DNA of 43,227 nucleotides from Clostridia bacterium (GCA_018433015.1 JAHDSB010000026.1:1-43227), one strand, 5' to 3'; positions 8,674-18,055 are shown, numbered from the stretch's first letter. Program-made: numbers and translations. The notes: a model not told the origin generated them from the letters alone.

Positions 8674-9024
8674 TTATAGATCCACCAATCCTAAACTAAT
8701 ATCTAAAGCCTCATTGACCTTTTTTAAAGTATCATCATCTAAAGATGATACTTTTTCTCTGAGGCGCTTTTTATCTATAGTGCGTATTTGTTCCGTTAAA
8801 ACAACAGAATCTTTTTCTAAGCCACACAATCTGGCTGGCAGTTCTACATGGGTAGGTAACTTAGCCTTAGATACTTGGCTTGTAATGGCGGCAACAATAG
8901 TAGTTGGACTATATTGGTTGCCAATATCATTTTGGATGATTAATACAGGGCGTGTTCCCCCCTGTTCCGAACCTACTACGGGACTTAAATCTGCATAGTA
9001 GATATCCCCTCTATTAATTTCCAT
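8674..9024 (-). CDS. ndoA: MazF/EndoA-type mRNA interferase toxin
   Basis: 116 aa, the normal size of Bacillus EndoA/PemK-family toxins. Family signatures are [19 protein letters not shown] at the N-terminus, RPVLIIQND and TIVAAITSQ. The frame opens upstream, but the ATG at 9024 is chosen: it overlaps the antitoxin stop by one base (TGATG) and has GTGGAG 8 nt upstream. That overlap suggests translational coupling. The family cleaves RNA sequence-specifically and is neutralised by the ribbon-helix-helix partner encoded just before it. The order alr-antitoxin-toxin is the same as in Bacillus subtilis. Confidence 0.95.
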   Translation of the reverse strand: MEINRGDIYYADLSPVVGSEQGGTRPVLIIQNDIGNQYSPTTIVAAITSQVSKAKLPTHVELPARLCGLEKDSVVLTEQIRTIDKKRLREKVSSLDDDTLKKVNEALDISLGLVDL

Positions 9025-9299
9025 CAGCAGCACTCCACTAATTTCTTTTTAATAACAACACTTGCTTCTTCCTCGTAACTAAAAGCCTCCTGGGCCAGGG
9101 AAAGGTTTAGAGCTGCCATTTCTTGATAACCTTTACGCAATTCTTCTCTCAAACGACTCTTTTTCCTTTCTTCTAAGTAAAAACGCATAGCTTCCCGTAT
9201 CAATTCACTACGATTTTTATTTTCTATAGTAATAAGATCATCTACTTCTTCTAGCAAGGTAACAGGCATACTGATCATGATGCGCTTGCTCTCACCCAC
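9024..9299 (-). CDS. ndoAI: Ribbon-helix-helix antitoxin of the MazF pair
   Basis: 91 aa. The first about 45 residues ([18 protein letters not shown], then [16 protein letters not shown]) are a typical MetJ/Arc/CopG-type ribbon-helix-helix DNA-binding unit like Bacillus EndoAI. The remaining charged helix should wrap around the toxin. It is preceded by its own near-consensus promoter, and a 15-bp palindrome upstream of the -35 is a possible autoregulatory operator. It ends VECC, its stop overlapping the toxin ATG by one base. Confidence 0.93.
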   Translation of the reverse strand: MGESKRIMISMPVTLLEEVDDLITIENKNRSELIREAMRFYLEERKKSRLREELRKGYQEMAALNLSLAQEAFSYEEEASVVIKKKLVECC

Positions 9300-9358
9300 T
9301 AAAACACCCCCGTCAGGACAGAAACATTATTATCCACTGTGTACTTGCATGCTATATC

Positions 9359-9388
9359 ATTATATATATTATCCATATATACAGTCAA
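9359..9388 (-). promoter_or_regulatory. Sigma-A-type promoter of the toxin-antitoxin operon
   Basis: On the minus strand, TTGACT (9388-9383), an 18-nt spacer and TATAAT (9364-9359), about 60 nt before the antitoxin start. The palindrome TAGCTTACTAAGCTA lies immediately upstream at 9396-9410 and may be an operator for the ribbon-helix-helix antitoxin. Confidence 0.7.
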
Positions 9389-9417
9389 TATATTTTAGCT
9401 TACTAAGCTAGCTATTA

Positions 9418-10548
9418 TTACAGGTAAATTCTGGGTACACGTTCCGAGATCATACAAGTTACTTCATAATTTATGGTACCCAAAATCTCCGCTAATTCAT
9501 CCACAGAAATAAATTCTTTGCCATCATGCCCAATTAACGTCAGCTTTTCTCCTTGTTTTAAGATCGGTTCAATATTTGTAACGTTAACCATGCATTGATC
9601 CATACAGATTCTTCCTACTAGCGGTACCCTTTGTCCTCGACAAATTCCTTGAACTTTACCTGACAACAGCCTGGAGTATCCATCAGCATAACCTATAGGT
9701 AACGTTGCTATGATGGCTGCACTATCCGTAACATAACGTCCTCCATAACTAATGGCAGTCTGAGGCGGTACTTCTTTAACATAAGCTATTTTAGCTCGCA
9801 AGGAAAAAACCTGACGCAGATCTAATCTTTCTAGGTGGACCTCATCTGAAGGTTTGAGACCATAAAGAATAATTCCTGGTCGCACCATATCAAAATATGC
9901 CTCGGGATAGTCAATAATAGCTGCACTATTAGCTGCATGTTTAATTTTAAAAATATGTCCTGTTTTTTTCTCAATTTGACTTACAAAATCTTTAAACTTG
10001 TTAAGTTGTTCCCCAGTATAAGTTTTATCTCTTTCATCAGCTTTAGCCAAATGGGTAAAGATTCCTTCCACTGCCAAGCCGGATAAATCTAGTATTTTTT
10101 CAATTTGTGCAAGGTAATGCCCATTGGTTTGAAATCCAATGCGCCCCATACCGGTGTCAATTTTTAAATGTACTAGGGCCGTTTTTTTCTCTCTTGTAGC
10201 TATTCGTGAAAGTTTCTGCGCTTCCTGCAAGGAAAAAATGGCAAGGGTAATATCATGCTGTAGAGCTCGTTCATAATCTGCTTCCGGAGTCCATCCCAGA
10301 ATCAGAATGGGCTTGGTGATTCCCCCCTGTCGCAACTCTACGGCTTCATTCATAATGGCTACAGCAAATCCATCTGCTCCCTCTCGGCCTAGTGTTTTAG
10401 CAACCTGCAAAGCCCCATGCCCATAAGCATTAGCTTTTACTACAGCCATCACTTTGACAGTTGGTCCTACTAAACGTCTTACCTCTTTATAATTATGCCT
10501 AATATTTTCTAAATTTATTTCTGCCCATACGGGCCGTTGTCCTTCCAC
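9418..10548 (-). CDS. alr: Alanine racemase
   Basis: 376 aa, standard length. It interconverts L- and D-alanine with PLP for peptidoglycan synthesis. The PLP-lysine motif VVKANAYGHG places the lysine at about residue 38 and the second catalytic base is the tyrosine in ISYGGRYV near residue 265. The start is GTG at 10548 after GAGGGAGA. It is the last gene of the cdaA-cdaR-glmM-acpS-nnr-alr run, 16 bp after nnr, and precedes the toxin-antitoxin pair, which has its own promoter. Confidence 0.97.
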   Translation of the reverse strand: MEGQRPVWAEINLENIRHNYKEVRRLVGPTVKVMAVVKANAYGHGALQVAKTLGREGADGFAVAIMNEAVELRQGGITKPILILGWTPEADYERALQHDITLAIFSLQEAQKLSRIATREKKTALVHLKIDTGMGRIGFQTNGHYLAQIEKILDLSGLAVEGIFTHLAKADERDKTYTGEQLNKFKDFVSQIEKKTGHIFKIKHAANSAAIIDYPEAYFDMVRPGIILYGLKPSDEVHLERLDLRQVFSLRAKIAYVKEVPPQTAISYGGRYVTDSAAIIATLPIGYADGYSRLLSGKVQGICRGQRVPLVGRICMDQCMVNVTNIEPILKQGEKLTLIGHDGKEFISVDELAEILGTINYEVTCMISERVPRIYL

Positions 10549-10564
10549 TCTCCCTCGCCTCTCT

Positions 10565-12124
10565 TTATTCTTTTACAGCTTCCAATTCTTTTAAAACTAA
10601 GGGGATTTTTTCAAGAATATCGCTAGCTATTACTCCCCGCATCCCCTTTTCTTCTGCCAATATATCACCTATTAAACCATGAATATATACTCCCAGATAA
10701 GCAGCTTTGAGGGGTTCAATTCCTTGAGCCACAAGGCCTCCAATAATTCCTGCCAGCACATCTCCTGCACCTGCTGTGGCCAATGCGGGACAACCTGTGG
10801 AATTGATATAAACATGTCCCTGGGGAGATGCAGTAACGGTGGCAGCTCCCTTTAATACAACGATGGCATCTAAGCTTTTTGCAGCTTCTCGGGCAACTTC
10901 CACCCTGTTTTCCTGAACTTCTTTAGCAGTAATACCTAATAGTCTCCCCATTTCTCCGGGATGAGGTGTTAATATCAGGGGACACTTTTTAGCCTTGATT
11001 ATATTCACATCTTGGGCCAATACATTTAAGCCATCGGCATCAACCACTACCGGCTCTTCCGTATGTGCCAAAACCTTTCCCAATAGATCATAGATGTCCG
11101 GATGAGTAGTCAGACCCGGACCAAAAACTACGGCCTTCTTGCGTTGCAATATTTCCCTAATATCCGGCCAAGCAGCAAAAGCTAAGGTACCATTAGGGGT
11201 TTCTGTTAATCCTTTTGTAATAGTTTCCGGTAATGAAATATCAAAATGGGGTGCTACCGAAGAGGGTAAACAAGTGGTAACCATACCTGCCCCTGAGCGT
11301 AGCACGGCTTTAGTGGCTAACCAGGCGGCACCTATCATTCCCACAGAACCGGCTATAACTAAAACATGCCCAAAAGTGTTCTTAAAACCCTCCCGCTCCC
11401 GCGGGGGGAGAAGTCCTTGTACTATGTTTTCATCCACATAATACTGCTCATAATCCAAAAGTTCCAGGACTTGAGAGGGAATGGAAATATCAATAACAGC
11501 TAATTCTCCCGCTAGTTCCTTTCCGGGGTAGATAACAAGTCCCCGTTTGGCCCAGGCGAAAGTTACTGTATATTTAGCCTTAATACAAGGTTCCCCTACC
11601 TTACCTGTATCAGCCTCTAAACCCGAAGGCACATCAATAGCTAAAACCGGACAAGAACTTTCATTCACAGTTGTGATTGCTCGCTTCACATTTCCTTGAG
11701 GGCTTCCTTTAAAACCTGTACCAAAAATTCCATCTATCACTAATTGGGATTGATTTAAGCTTAATTTTAAGAGATAAAAACTATTGTCATCCTTAAGAAG
11801 ATGCCATTTTATACCTGCTTCCTTCACAATTTCCCAATTTGCCAAAGCATCCCCTTGAAACTGGTCCGGGTCAAAAAGCAGAAACAGCTTGACATCTACG
11901 CCCAGCTGTTTAAGATGGCGAGCTGCAACTAGAGCATCACCACCATTATTGCCCTTTCCTACCAAAATAATAGTATTAAAAGACTCCCTTTGTCCGTATA
12001 CCTCAATTGCTTTTTGAGCCACAGCTCGCCCAGCATTTTCCATTAATAACATTGAGGGTATGCCTATTTCTTCTATTGTCCAAGCATCTAAACCTTTCAT
12101 TTCTGATCCGGTGACAATCCTCAT
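10565..12124 (-). CDS. nnr: Bifunctional NAD(P)HX epimerase/dehydratase
   Basis: 519 aa, a full-length fusion. The N-terminal YjeF/NnrE epimerase domain covers about residues 1-215 (LLMENAGRAVA, GKGNNGGDALVAARHL, DGIFGTGFKG). The C-terminal NnrD/ribokinase-like dehydratase domain covers about 230-510 (GSVGMIGAAWLA, LTPHPGEMGRL, GAGDVLAGIIGGL). Together they repair hydrated NADH and NADPH, the dehydratase using ADP or ATP. Its ATG overlaps the acpS stop by 4 bases (ATGA), so translation is probably coupled. Confidence 0.96.
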   Translation of the reverse strand: MRIVTGSEMKGLDAWTIEEIGIPSMLLMENAGRAVAQKAIEVYGQRESFNTIILVGKGNNGGDALVAARHLKQLGVDVKLFLLFDPDQFQGDALANWEIVKEAGIKWHLLKDDNSFYLLKLSLNQSQLVIDGIFGTGFKGSPQGNVKRAITTVNESSCPVLAIDVPSGLEADTGKVGEPCIKAKYTVTFAWAKRGLVIYPGKELAGELAVIDISIPSQVLELLDYEQYYVDENIVQGLLPPREREGFKNTFGHVLVIAGSVGMIGAAWLATKAVLRSGAGMVTTCLPSSVAPHFDISLPETITKGLTETPNGTLAFAAWPDIREILQRKKAVVFGPGLTTHPDIYDLLGKVLAHTEEPVVVDADGLNVLAQDVNIIKAKKCPLILTPHPGEMGRLLGITAKEVQENRVEVAREAAKSLDAIVVLKGAATVTASPQGHVYINSTGCPALATAGAGDVLAGIIGGLVAQGIEPLKAAYLGVYIHGLIGDILAEEKGMRGVIASDILEKIPLVLKELEAVKE

Positions 12125-12495
12125 TCTTTATCCTCTCCAATTGCCACAGCCACAGCATAATCACGGCTGTGGGATATACTAACTTTTATATAACTTATTC
12201 CTTTAGTTTGAAGAATCTTCTCCATTTTTTCTGTAAAGTAAACCCGGGGACATCCTAATTCATCGGGGATTATTTCCATATCATGCCAAGATACTTTACG
12301 TAAGCCCGTTTCTAGACACTTCACAATAGCCTCTTTAGCGGCAAAGAAACCGGCTAATGATGGTATAGGGTTTTTTTTACTACAACAATAGGCCTTTTCT
12401 CGTGAGGAAAGCAATCTATCCCAGAGGGCAGGCTGTCGCTGTACTGCTCTTTCTATACGTTCTAATTCAATGATATCAGTACCTATATATAACAT
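12121..12495 (-). CDS. acpS: Holo-[acyl-carrier-protein] synthase
   Basis: About 124 aa. It transfers phosphopantetheine from CoA to acyl carrier protein. AcpS motifs are IGTDIIELERIERAV with the metal-binding aspartate and FFAAKEAIVKCLETG with the catalytic glutamate region; SISHSRDYAVAVAI closes the fold. The ATG at 12495 is preferred over GTG at 12501 because AGGTGAGG then sits 5 nt upstream. The stop overlaps the nnr ATG. Confidence 0.95.
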   Translation of the reverse strand: MLYIGTDIIELERIERAVQRQPALWDRLLSSREKAYCCSKKNPIPSLAGFFAAKEAIVKCLETGLRKVSWHDMEIIPDELGCPRVYFTEKMEKILQTKGISYIKVSISHSRDYAVAVAIGEDKE

Positions 12496-12532
12496 GTACA
12501 CCTCACCTAACTAATTGCCTCCGTGCCTTTTT

Positions 12533-13870
12533 TCAACCCAGTTCCCCCTGAATAACATGGGCAATTTGTCCCACAATTTCCTTTAATTGTTCTTCATCTT
12601 CACCTTCAGCCATTACTCTAATCAGAGGTTCTGTTCCGGAAGGCCTAACCAAAACCCTCCCAGTATCGGTAAGGAGCTTTTCACCTTCCTCAATAGCAGA
12701 TAGAATTTGTGGATTCTCATCCCAACCTGTTTTATCTTTTACTCTCACATTGACAAGCACTTGAGGTAATACTTTCATTTGACTAGCTAAAGCACTTAAA
12801 GGTTGTCCTGTTTCCTTTAATACTTCTAAAAGCTTGAGAGCCGTTAAGACCCCATCTCCCGTAGTACTATCCTCCAAGAAGATAATATGGCCTGATTGTT
12901 CTCCCCCTAGTACCGCTTGAGTCTCTTGCATTTTTTCTAAAACAAAACGGTCCCCCACTTTAGTTTCGTACACTTTAACTTTAGCTTTTTCAAAGGCTTG
13001 CTTTAAGCCTAAGTTGCTCATTACAGTAACTACAATTTTATCTTGTAAGCGCTGTTTTTCTTGGAAATAAAGACCACATATGACCAAAATCTGATCACCA
13101 TTTACCAATTGCCCTTGTTCATCTACAACTATTAGTCTATCAGCATCGCCGTCATGAGCTAATCCCAGGTGAGCCCCAAAGCGCAGTACTGCCTTTTGTA
13201 ATTCTTCAGGATGGGTGGAACCACAGTTGTGGTTAATATTAAGACCATCGGGCATATCAAACAAACTGATAACTTGTGCCCCTAATTCCTGAAGAATTCT
13301 GGGTGCTACATGATAAGCTGCCCCATTGGCACAATCTAGCACAATTTTCATCCCTTGTAAATCCGTTTTAACAATACTTTTAAGATACTTTATATAAAGG
13401 TCTTCCGCCTCAACGAAAGAAATAATCTGACCTAAATCACTGCCTGTAGCCCGAGGTAATTTTTCCACCCCTGCTGCAATTAAGTTTTCTATCCTTTCTT
13501 CCAACTCATCAGCAAGTTTAAAACCCTGAGCATTAAAAAACTTGATGCCATTATCAGGGGCCGGGTTATGGGATGCGGAAATTACAGCTCCGGCCTTTGT
13601 ACCTAATGTCCTTGCCAGGTAAGCCACTGCTGGAGTGGGGATGACTCCGGCTTGATACACATCTATTCCTGCAGAACAAAAGCCCGCAGCCAAAGCCCCT
13701 TCCAGCATGGGTCCAGAAAGCCTGGTATCTCTACCTATAACCACTGAAGTTCGTTCAGAATCTTGTTTGAAAATATATCCTGCAGCCCTTCCTAGCTGAA
13801 ATGCCAGTTCGGGAGTTAAATCATCGTTTGCCAGTCCTCTTATCCCATCAGTACCGAATAATTTAGCCAT
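12533..13870 (-). CDS. glmM: Phosphoglucosamine mutase
   Basis: 445 aa, normal length. It converts glucosamine-6-phosphate to glucosamine-1-phosphate for UDP-GlcNAc. Visible motifs: KLFGTDGIRG at the N-terminus, the phosphoserine loop ISASHNP with Ser100, the metal loop DGDADR near residue 240 and the phosphate-binding RPSGTEPLIRVM near the C-terminus. It sits 4 bp after cdaR. In Bacillus, Listeria and Lactococcus, GlmM binds and restrains CdaA, and the same cdaA-cdaR-glmM order is seen here. Confidence 0.97.
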   Translation of the reverse strand: MAKLFGTDGIRGLANDDLTPELAFQLGRAAGYIFKQDSERTSVVIGRDTRLSGPMLEGALAAGFCSAGIDVYQAGVIPTPAVAYLARTLGTKAGAVISASHNPAPDNGIKFFNAQGFKLADELEERIENLIAAGVEKLPRATGSDLGQIISFVEAEDLYIKYLKSIVKTDLQGMKIVLDCANGAAYHVAPRILQELGAQVISLFDMPDGLNINHNCGSTHPEELQKAVLRFGAHLGLAHDGDADRLIVVDEQGQLVNGDQILVICGLYFQEKQRLQDKIVVTVMSNLGLKQAFEKAKVKVYETKVGDRFVLEKMQETQAVLGGEQSGHIIFLEDSTTGDGVLTALKLLEVLKETGQPLSALASQMKVLPQVLVNVRVKDKTGWDENPQILSAIEEGEKLLTDTGRVLVRPSGTEPLIRVMAEGEDEEQLKEIVGQIAHVIQGELG

Positions 13871-13874
13871 ATGT

Positions 13875-15101
13875 TTATCGAGCTCCCTCCTTTGAGTTTA
13901 ACTTTTCTTCGCTTATTGTTACTTTAACAGTGCTGGGCTGTACTTTCATTACTTGAATGCTATCCTTTATATCAACGCTAATTTCTAACTCATGGGTTCC
14001 TATTCCCAGGTCCTTAACATCTACTAAGGCTATAATGTTATCTGATTTCAAATTTTCAACTTCACTTTTAGATCCTTTAACAGAAATAGTAACTTTCTCA
14101 GGATTCAGGGCAACTTTTTTCCCTTCTGCCTGATTTTGAACAGTAATTGGTATCTCGCTAAAATCTTTGCTCATCACTTCTTGTTCCATCTGAATAATTA
14201 CTTTAACGTAAGGCTCGTACAACAATTTTATCCCTTCGGGAGCATCAAGGGGTACCTGAGCCACAAAACTCCCTTCCTTCCCGGTAATATCAATGGCCTG
14301 AGTTTGTACCTTTTCTATAGACAATAATTTTTCGTAAGGCCCAGTTATTCTCACTATTTCCGGTTCTAATACAACTCTGGAAACTTTCCAATTTTGTTTG
14401 GGATTACCCACGATAACAGATTTAACAGCTACTGTTTTGGTAGGTATATTTTGAATTACCGGTACATAAACCTGTACATTTTGGGGACTTATTTCAATTT
14501 GTTCATTGGCAACCTGTTCACCTTTGTTATTTACTAAATATACCGGCAAAGTTAAGGTCAAATTGTCCGTAGCCTGATTTAAATCTACTGTTACTTGGGC
14601 TTTCGTGAGATTTGACAACAGCTTTTCAGGACCCCTTACCACTACTTGTGAGGGAGTCAAAACCGGTTCAAAGCTAGAATAACCCTGGGCTACTGTATTC
14701 ACGTTCTTCACTATAATAGGCAGTTGCTTCTCCTTGATGACATCTATAGTTAATAACACATTATAGGAGTCAACACTTACTAGTTCGACGCCCGAGGGTA
14801 GAACTATATTAACCCGATATTCCTTTTTCCCTACTTGAGCATCTTGCAGGTCTACAGTAGCTTTTATATCCTCAGGAGATAGGGTAGTAATAACAGAACT
14901 GCGCCCTTTAACTTTAACGTTCACACTCTCCTGATTCTCACTTATTATCAACCCGTCTTGTAATCCGTGATAAGTAACAGTTACCTGTAAATTTTTGTCA
15001 ATAGCAGGGTTTTGTACATTGGTAACATAAAACCATAATAATATTGCTAACAGGATAGATGTAACTTTATAAACTACATTTCTATTAAATATCTCCTGCA
15101 T
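13875..15101 (-). CDS. cdaR: YbbR-domain membrane protein, CdaA regulator
   Basis: 408 aa. One transmembrane helix at about residues 11-30 is followed by a large extracellular part made of repeated YbbR domains; about four can be counted by eye from recurring LxVTVxxxG and PxxVxVxG patterns. CdaR of Bacillus modulates the diadenylate cyclase encoded next to it. The gene begins 1 bp after the cdaA stop and ends 4 bp before glmM. Confidence 0.93.
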   Translation of the reverse strand: MQEIFNRNVVYKVTSILLAILLWFYVTNVQNPAIDKNLQVTVTYHGLQDGLIISENQESVNVKVKGRSSVITTLSPEDIKATVDLQDAQVGKKEYRVNIVLPSGVELVSVDSYNVLLTIDVIKEKQLPIIVKNVNTVAQGYSSFEPVLTPSQVVVRGPEKLLSNLTKAQVTVDLNQATDNLTLTLPVYLVNNKGEQVANEQIEISPQNVQVYVPVIQNIPTKTVAVKSVIVGNPKQNWKVSRVVLEPEIVRITGPYEKLLSIEKVQTQAIDITGKEGSFVAQVPLDAPEGIKLLYEPYVKVIIQMEQEVMSKDFSEIPITVQNQAEGKKVALNPEKVTISVKGSKSEVENLKSDNIIALVDVKDLGIGTHELEISVDIKDSIQVMKVQPSTVKVTISEEKLNSKEGAR

Positions 15102-15102
15102 A

Positions 15103-15909
15103 CTAAGACCTCCAGTTAAACAGTGACGGTGTATGATGTTGCTTGGTCTGGAGACGCTTATTTAATATCTCTTTCAAAGTATTTTCATCTAAATACCTGG
15201 TCAACCTGCCTTCTTCTGCAACAGACATTACTCCTGTTTCTTCAGAAACGATTACGGCTATAGCATCCGACTGTTCCGTTAAACCTAATGCCGCCCGATG
15301 TCTGGTGCCTAATTCCTTGCTTAGATTAGGATTCTCAGAAAGAGGTAAAAAACAGCTGGCTGCAATTACTCGATCTCCCCGAATAATTACAGCACCATCA
15401 TGTAAAGGACTCTTGGGAATAAAAATGTTAATCAAAAACTCTGATGATACTATTCCATCAATTTTAATACCCGTTTCCACAAAATCGTTGATACCCGTTT
15501 CCCTCTCCAGAATTATTAGAGCACCCTCGCTTTTTTGGGAAATAGTTTTTACAGCTTTTACAACTTCATTAACCATCTTTTGCAAAGCTTCATCATTTAA
15601 CATCACCATGGGACGAGCAAAAAATTTACCTCTTCCTAATTGTTCCAGGGCACGGCGCAACTCAGGTTGAAATACTATAGGCAAGGCAACTACCAGTACT
15701 GTCTGCAATTGTTCAAGAATCCAACCAAAAGTTCTGAAACCAACCCATTCGCTGATTACAGATGCAAGAATGAGGACAACTAATCCTTTGATAAGCTGTA
15801 CAGCACGAGTACCTTTAATAATCATCATCACTTTATAAATTACAAAAGCTACTATTAAGATATCTATTATACTTATAAAACTAAATGCTTCTAATTGTTC
15901 TCTCCACAA
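15103..15909 (-). CDS. cdaA: Diadenylate cyclase CdaA
   Basis: 268 aa. Three N-terminal transmembrane helices (about 10-80) precede a DisA_N catalytic domain with DGAVIIRGD (171-179) and GTRHRAALG (201-209), the two ATP-binding motifs of c-di-AMP synthases. The start is TTG at 15909, with GGAGGT 7 nt upstream; no ATG fits. It opens the envelope operon. A small inverted repeat AACTGT/ACAGTT at 15939-15955 and a TGTCGAA (Spo0A-box core, 15952-15946) lie upstream, but neither is proven functional. Confidence 0.95.
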   Translation of the reverse strand: MWREQLEAFSFISIIDILIVAFVIYKVMMIIKGTRAVQLIKGLVVLILASVISEWVGFRTFGWILEQLQTVLVVALPIVFQPELRRALEQLGRGKFFARPMVMLNDEALQKMVNEVVKAVKTISQKSEGALIILERETGINDFVETGIKIDGIVSSEFLINIFIPKSPLHDGAVIIRGDRVIAASCFLPLSENPNLSKELGTRHRAALGLTEQSDAIAVIVSEETGVMSVAEEGRLTRYLDENTLKEILNKRLQTKQHHTPSLFNWRS

Positions 15910-16201
15910 ATGAATTACCTCCAGCTGTACAGACTATTAACTGTTTTCGACAGTTATATTTGAATTCCTTTATATCTTCCTTTATAATTTATCCTTTGCT
16001 ACTGCTAGTAATTACAGTTTTTCCATAAATACTATTTAATCTATATTATAGTATTTTCCAGAATGTTATGGTATTATTTTCCTGAACATGAAATTTTTTA
16101 TCTTGTTTTTTATTAATACCCTTAATATGTTATAATGAACATCTTCCGTATATGATTAGTTGATGATATAATGTGATGAGATTTAGGAAGGGAAGGATTA
16201 G
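15910..16201. other. Divergent intergenic region between cdaA and the DUF881 operon
   Basis: 292 bp, AT-rich, with no gene seen. It must hold the promoters of both operons. The plus-strand side has a good extended -10 at 16128-16136. For the minus-strand side I see several TATAAT-like boxes without convincing -35 partners. Confidence 0.6.
16128..16136 (+). promoter_or_regulatory. Extended -10 promoter element for the DUF881 operon
   Basis: TGTTATAAT is a perfect extended -10 (TGnTATAAT), about 65 bp before the ATG at 16202. The -35 region is only T-rich, as is common with extended -10 promoters. Confidence 0.55.
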
Positions 16202-16915
16202 ATGAAGCAAAAATGGTTACTACCACTTACTATTGTTTGTATAATTTCCAGCTTCTCACTAGCTTTCCAATTAAAAATATTAAATTACAGCTCTAATTCC
16301 AATCCTCTTAGTGAAAAAAACACTAATTTAGTTACTATTATTAACGATTTAGAAGCTGAAATTAAGGAGCAGGAAAATCAAATAGAAAAAATACGTAATG
16401 ATCTTAGTACCTTACAAAATCAACAAGTTGAAGGGGAACTACAAGAACTTCAGGATGAACTGCAAAAAGTAAAGATTTTATCGGGCCTAACTCCCGTTTC
16501 AGGTAAAGGTATAGTTATCACAGTAGATGATTATAGCCAGGGGTTACAGGCTAATCCTAATGATGATCCAAACAAGTATATTATACACTATGAAAATTTA
16601 TTAAACATAGTAAGTGAATTAAAAGTTGGAGGGGCTGAAGCAATCTCTATTAACGACCAAAGACTTATTACAACTTCGGAAATTCGTTGCGTGGGTAATG
16701 TCATTCTGGTTAATACAACCCGTATTGCTCCACCTTTTGAAGTACGTGTTATTGGCAGTCCTAAGATTCTTGCAGAAATCATTAACAATGGAGAATTGGA
16801 AATATTAAGAACCTCTAATTTTCCTGTCACTTTAGAAGAACAGAATGAAGTTATTATTCCTGCGTATAAAGGTGAATTACAATTTAACTATTCCCAAGCT
16901 GTAAAGGGGGACTAA
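16202..16915 (+). CDS. DUF881-family protein (YlxW/YlxX-like)
   Basis: 237 aa. An N-terminal membrane anchor (about 5-25) is followed by a coiled coil (about 38-85, rich in E/Q/L) and a DUF881 domain containing GLTPVSGKGIVITVDD and GGAEAISINDQRL. GAEAISIN is the hallmark of this family. In Bacillus, DUF881 genes ylxW and ylxX lie beside the small basic protein gene sbp and ftsA-ftsZ, so a role in envelope or division is guessed but undefined. AGGAAGGGAAGG precedes the ATG. The small basic protein gene follows 2 bp later. Confidence 0.88.
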   Translation: MKQKWLLPLTIVCIISSFSLAFQLKILNYSSNSNPLSEKNTNLVTIINDLEAEIKEQENQIEKIRNDLSTLQNQQVEGELQELQDELQKVKILSGLTPVSGKGIVITVDDYSQGLQANPNDDPNKYIIHYENLLNIVSELKVGGAEAISINDQRLITTSEIRCVGNVILVNTTRIAPPFEVRVIGSPKILAEIINNGELEILRTSNFPVTLEEQNEVIIPAYKGELQFNYSQAVKGD

Positions 16916-16917
16916 AT

Positions 16918-17283
16918 ATGTGGTTATTACCACTTTTCGGACTAATTATTGGTGCTATTATCGGGTCAACAATACAGTATCAAATACCAACCATCTACAT
17001 TAAATACATGTCTATCGCTGTTCTGGCCAGCTTTGATTCGGTTTTCGGAGGAATACGAGCAGTAATAGAAGAAAAATTTGATGGCACTGTATTGTTAACA
17101 GGTTTCTTTACTAATGCCATGTTAGCTGCATTATTAGCTTATTTAGGAGATCGCTTAGGTGTAGATTTATACTATGCTGCTGTTTTTGCCTTTGGAGTAC
17201 GTCTCTTTCAAAATTTGGCCAATATCAGGCATAATCTTTTATTAAAATTCCGGAATTACAGACAGCACAAAAATATGGACTGA
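16918..17283 (+). CDS. sbp: Small basic protein (DUF1290/SbpA family)
   Basis: 121 aa with about three hydrophobic segments and a basic C-terminus. The core matches the small basic protein family (GAIIGSTIQYQIP, then AVLASFDSVFGGIRA and YLGDRLGVDLYYAAVFAFGVRLFQNLA). AAGGGGGAC precedes the ATG. It is sandwiched between two DUF881 genes, the same association as near ftsZ in Bacillus. The molecular function is unknown. Confidence 0.9.
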   Translation: MWLLPLFGLIIGAIIGSTIQYQIPTIYIKYMSIAVLASFDSVFGGIRAVIEEKFDGTVLLTGFFTNAMLAALLAYLGDRLGVDLYYAAVFAFGVRLFQNLANIRHNLLLKFRNYRQHKNMD

Positions 17284-17293
17284 GGTGAAAACT

Positions 17294-18055
17294 ATGAAAA
17301 AATCCCGCTGGCAGGTGCCGTTAACGCTGGTCTTTATTTTTATGGGTATCTTGATTTCCCTACAGTTTCAAGCTCAAAGCCGCATTGCCAGCGATCTGAC
17401 CATGCAAAGAACGGAAAATCTTATTGCTATGGTCCGCGGTTTATCTGACAAAAGACAAAAATTAGCTGTGGAAATTGTAGATTTAAACCAACAACTGCGT
17501 TCACAAATGGAAAGTTATCGCGACGAAACAAAATTAAAAACTAATCTCAAAGCAGAGTTAGACAAACTCAATATCCTTACAGGAAATACGCCCCTTGAAG
17601 GCTCCGGTTTGACAATTACTATCAGTCAAAATATGCCTGTTCTCTATATAGATTTAATTCACATTACTAATGAATTATGGGCTGCAGGAGCTGAAGCTAT
17701 ATCGATTAATGAATATAGAATAACAAACAATACCTCGATTTTTTTCGGAGAAGAAGAACTATCCAATGTAATTACTGTTAACAATCATAGATTATCTTTT
17801 CCCATAATAATAAGGGCTTTAGGGGATTCTAATAATCTGGAAAAAGGGTTAACTATGCCCGGAGGAATTATGGACAGATTAGCTTTATTTAATGCTTATC
17901 CCTTTCTGGAACAGGCTGAATCTTTAACGATTCCGGCTTCGCAAGATGTTCACTATAATTACTTCCTAAAAGAATATAAGCCTCCGGAAAATGAACCCGC
18001 AATAAATACTGCAGATCCTCACATTCCTGATAACCCTGCTTCTCTTAGAATTTAA
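17294..18055 (+). CDS. Second DUF881-family protein
   Basis: About 253 aa. An N-terminal transmembrane anchor, a coiled coil (about 40-90) and a DUF881 domain (LTGNTPLEGSGLTITI, then AGAEAISINEYRI) make it a paralogue of the gene two positions upstream. The frame could start with GTG at 17285, but those bases belong to the GAGGTG ribosome site, so ATG at 17294 is chosen. It ends just before a bidirectional terminator. Confidence 0.88.
   Translation: MKKSRWQVPLTLVFIFMGILISLQFQAQSRIASDLTMQRTENLIAMVRGLSDKRQKLAVEIVDLNQQLRSQMESYRDETKLKTNLKAELDKLNILTGNTPLEGSGLTITISQNMPVLYIDLIHITNELWAAGAEAISINEYRITNNTSIFFGEEELSNVITVNNHRLSFPIIIRALGDSNNLEKGLTMPGGIMDRLALFNAYPFLEQAESLTIPASQDVHYNYFLKEYKPPENEPAINTADPHIPDNPASLRI

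Noticed and set aside
9396-9410. Palindrome after alr as its terminator
   Set aside because: No T-run follows on the minus strand; it fits better as a possible operator for the following operon.
15143-15670. 175-aa plus-strand frame opposite cdaA
   Set aside because: Fully antisense to the conserved diadenylate cyclase domain; no ribosome site.
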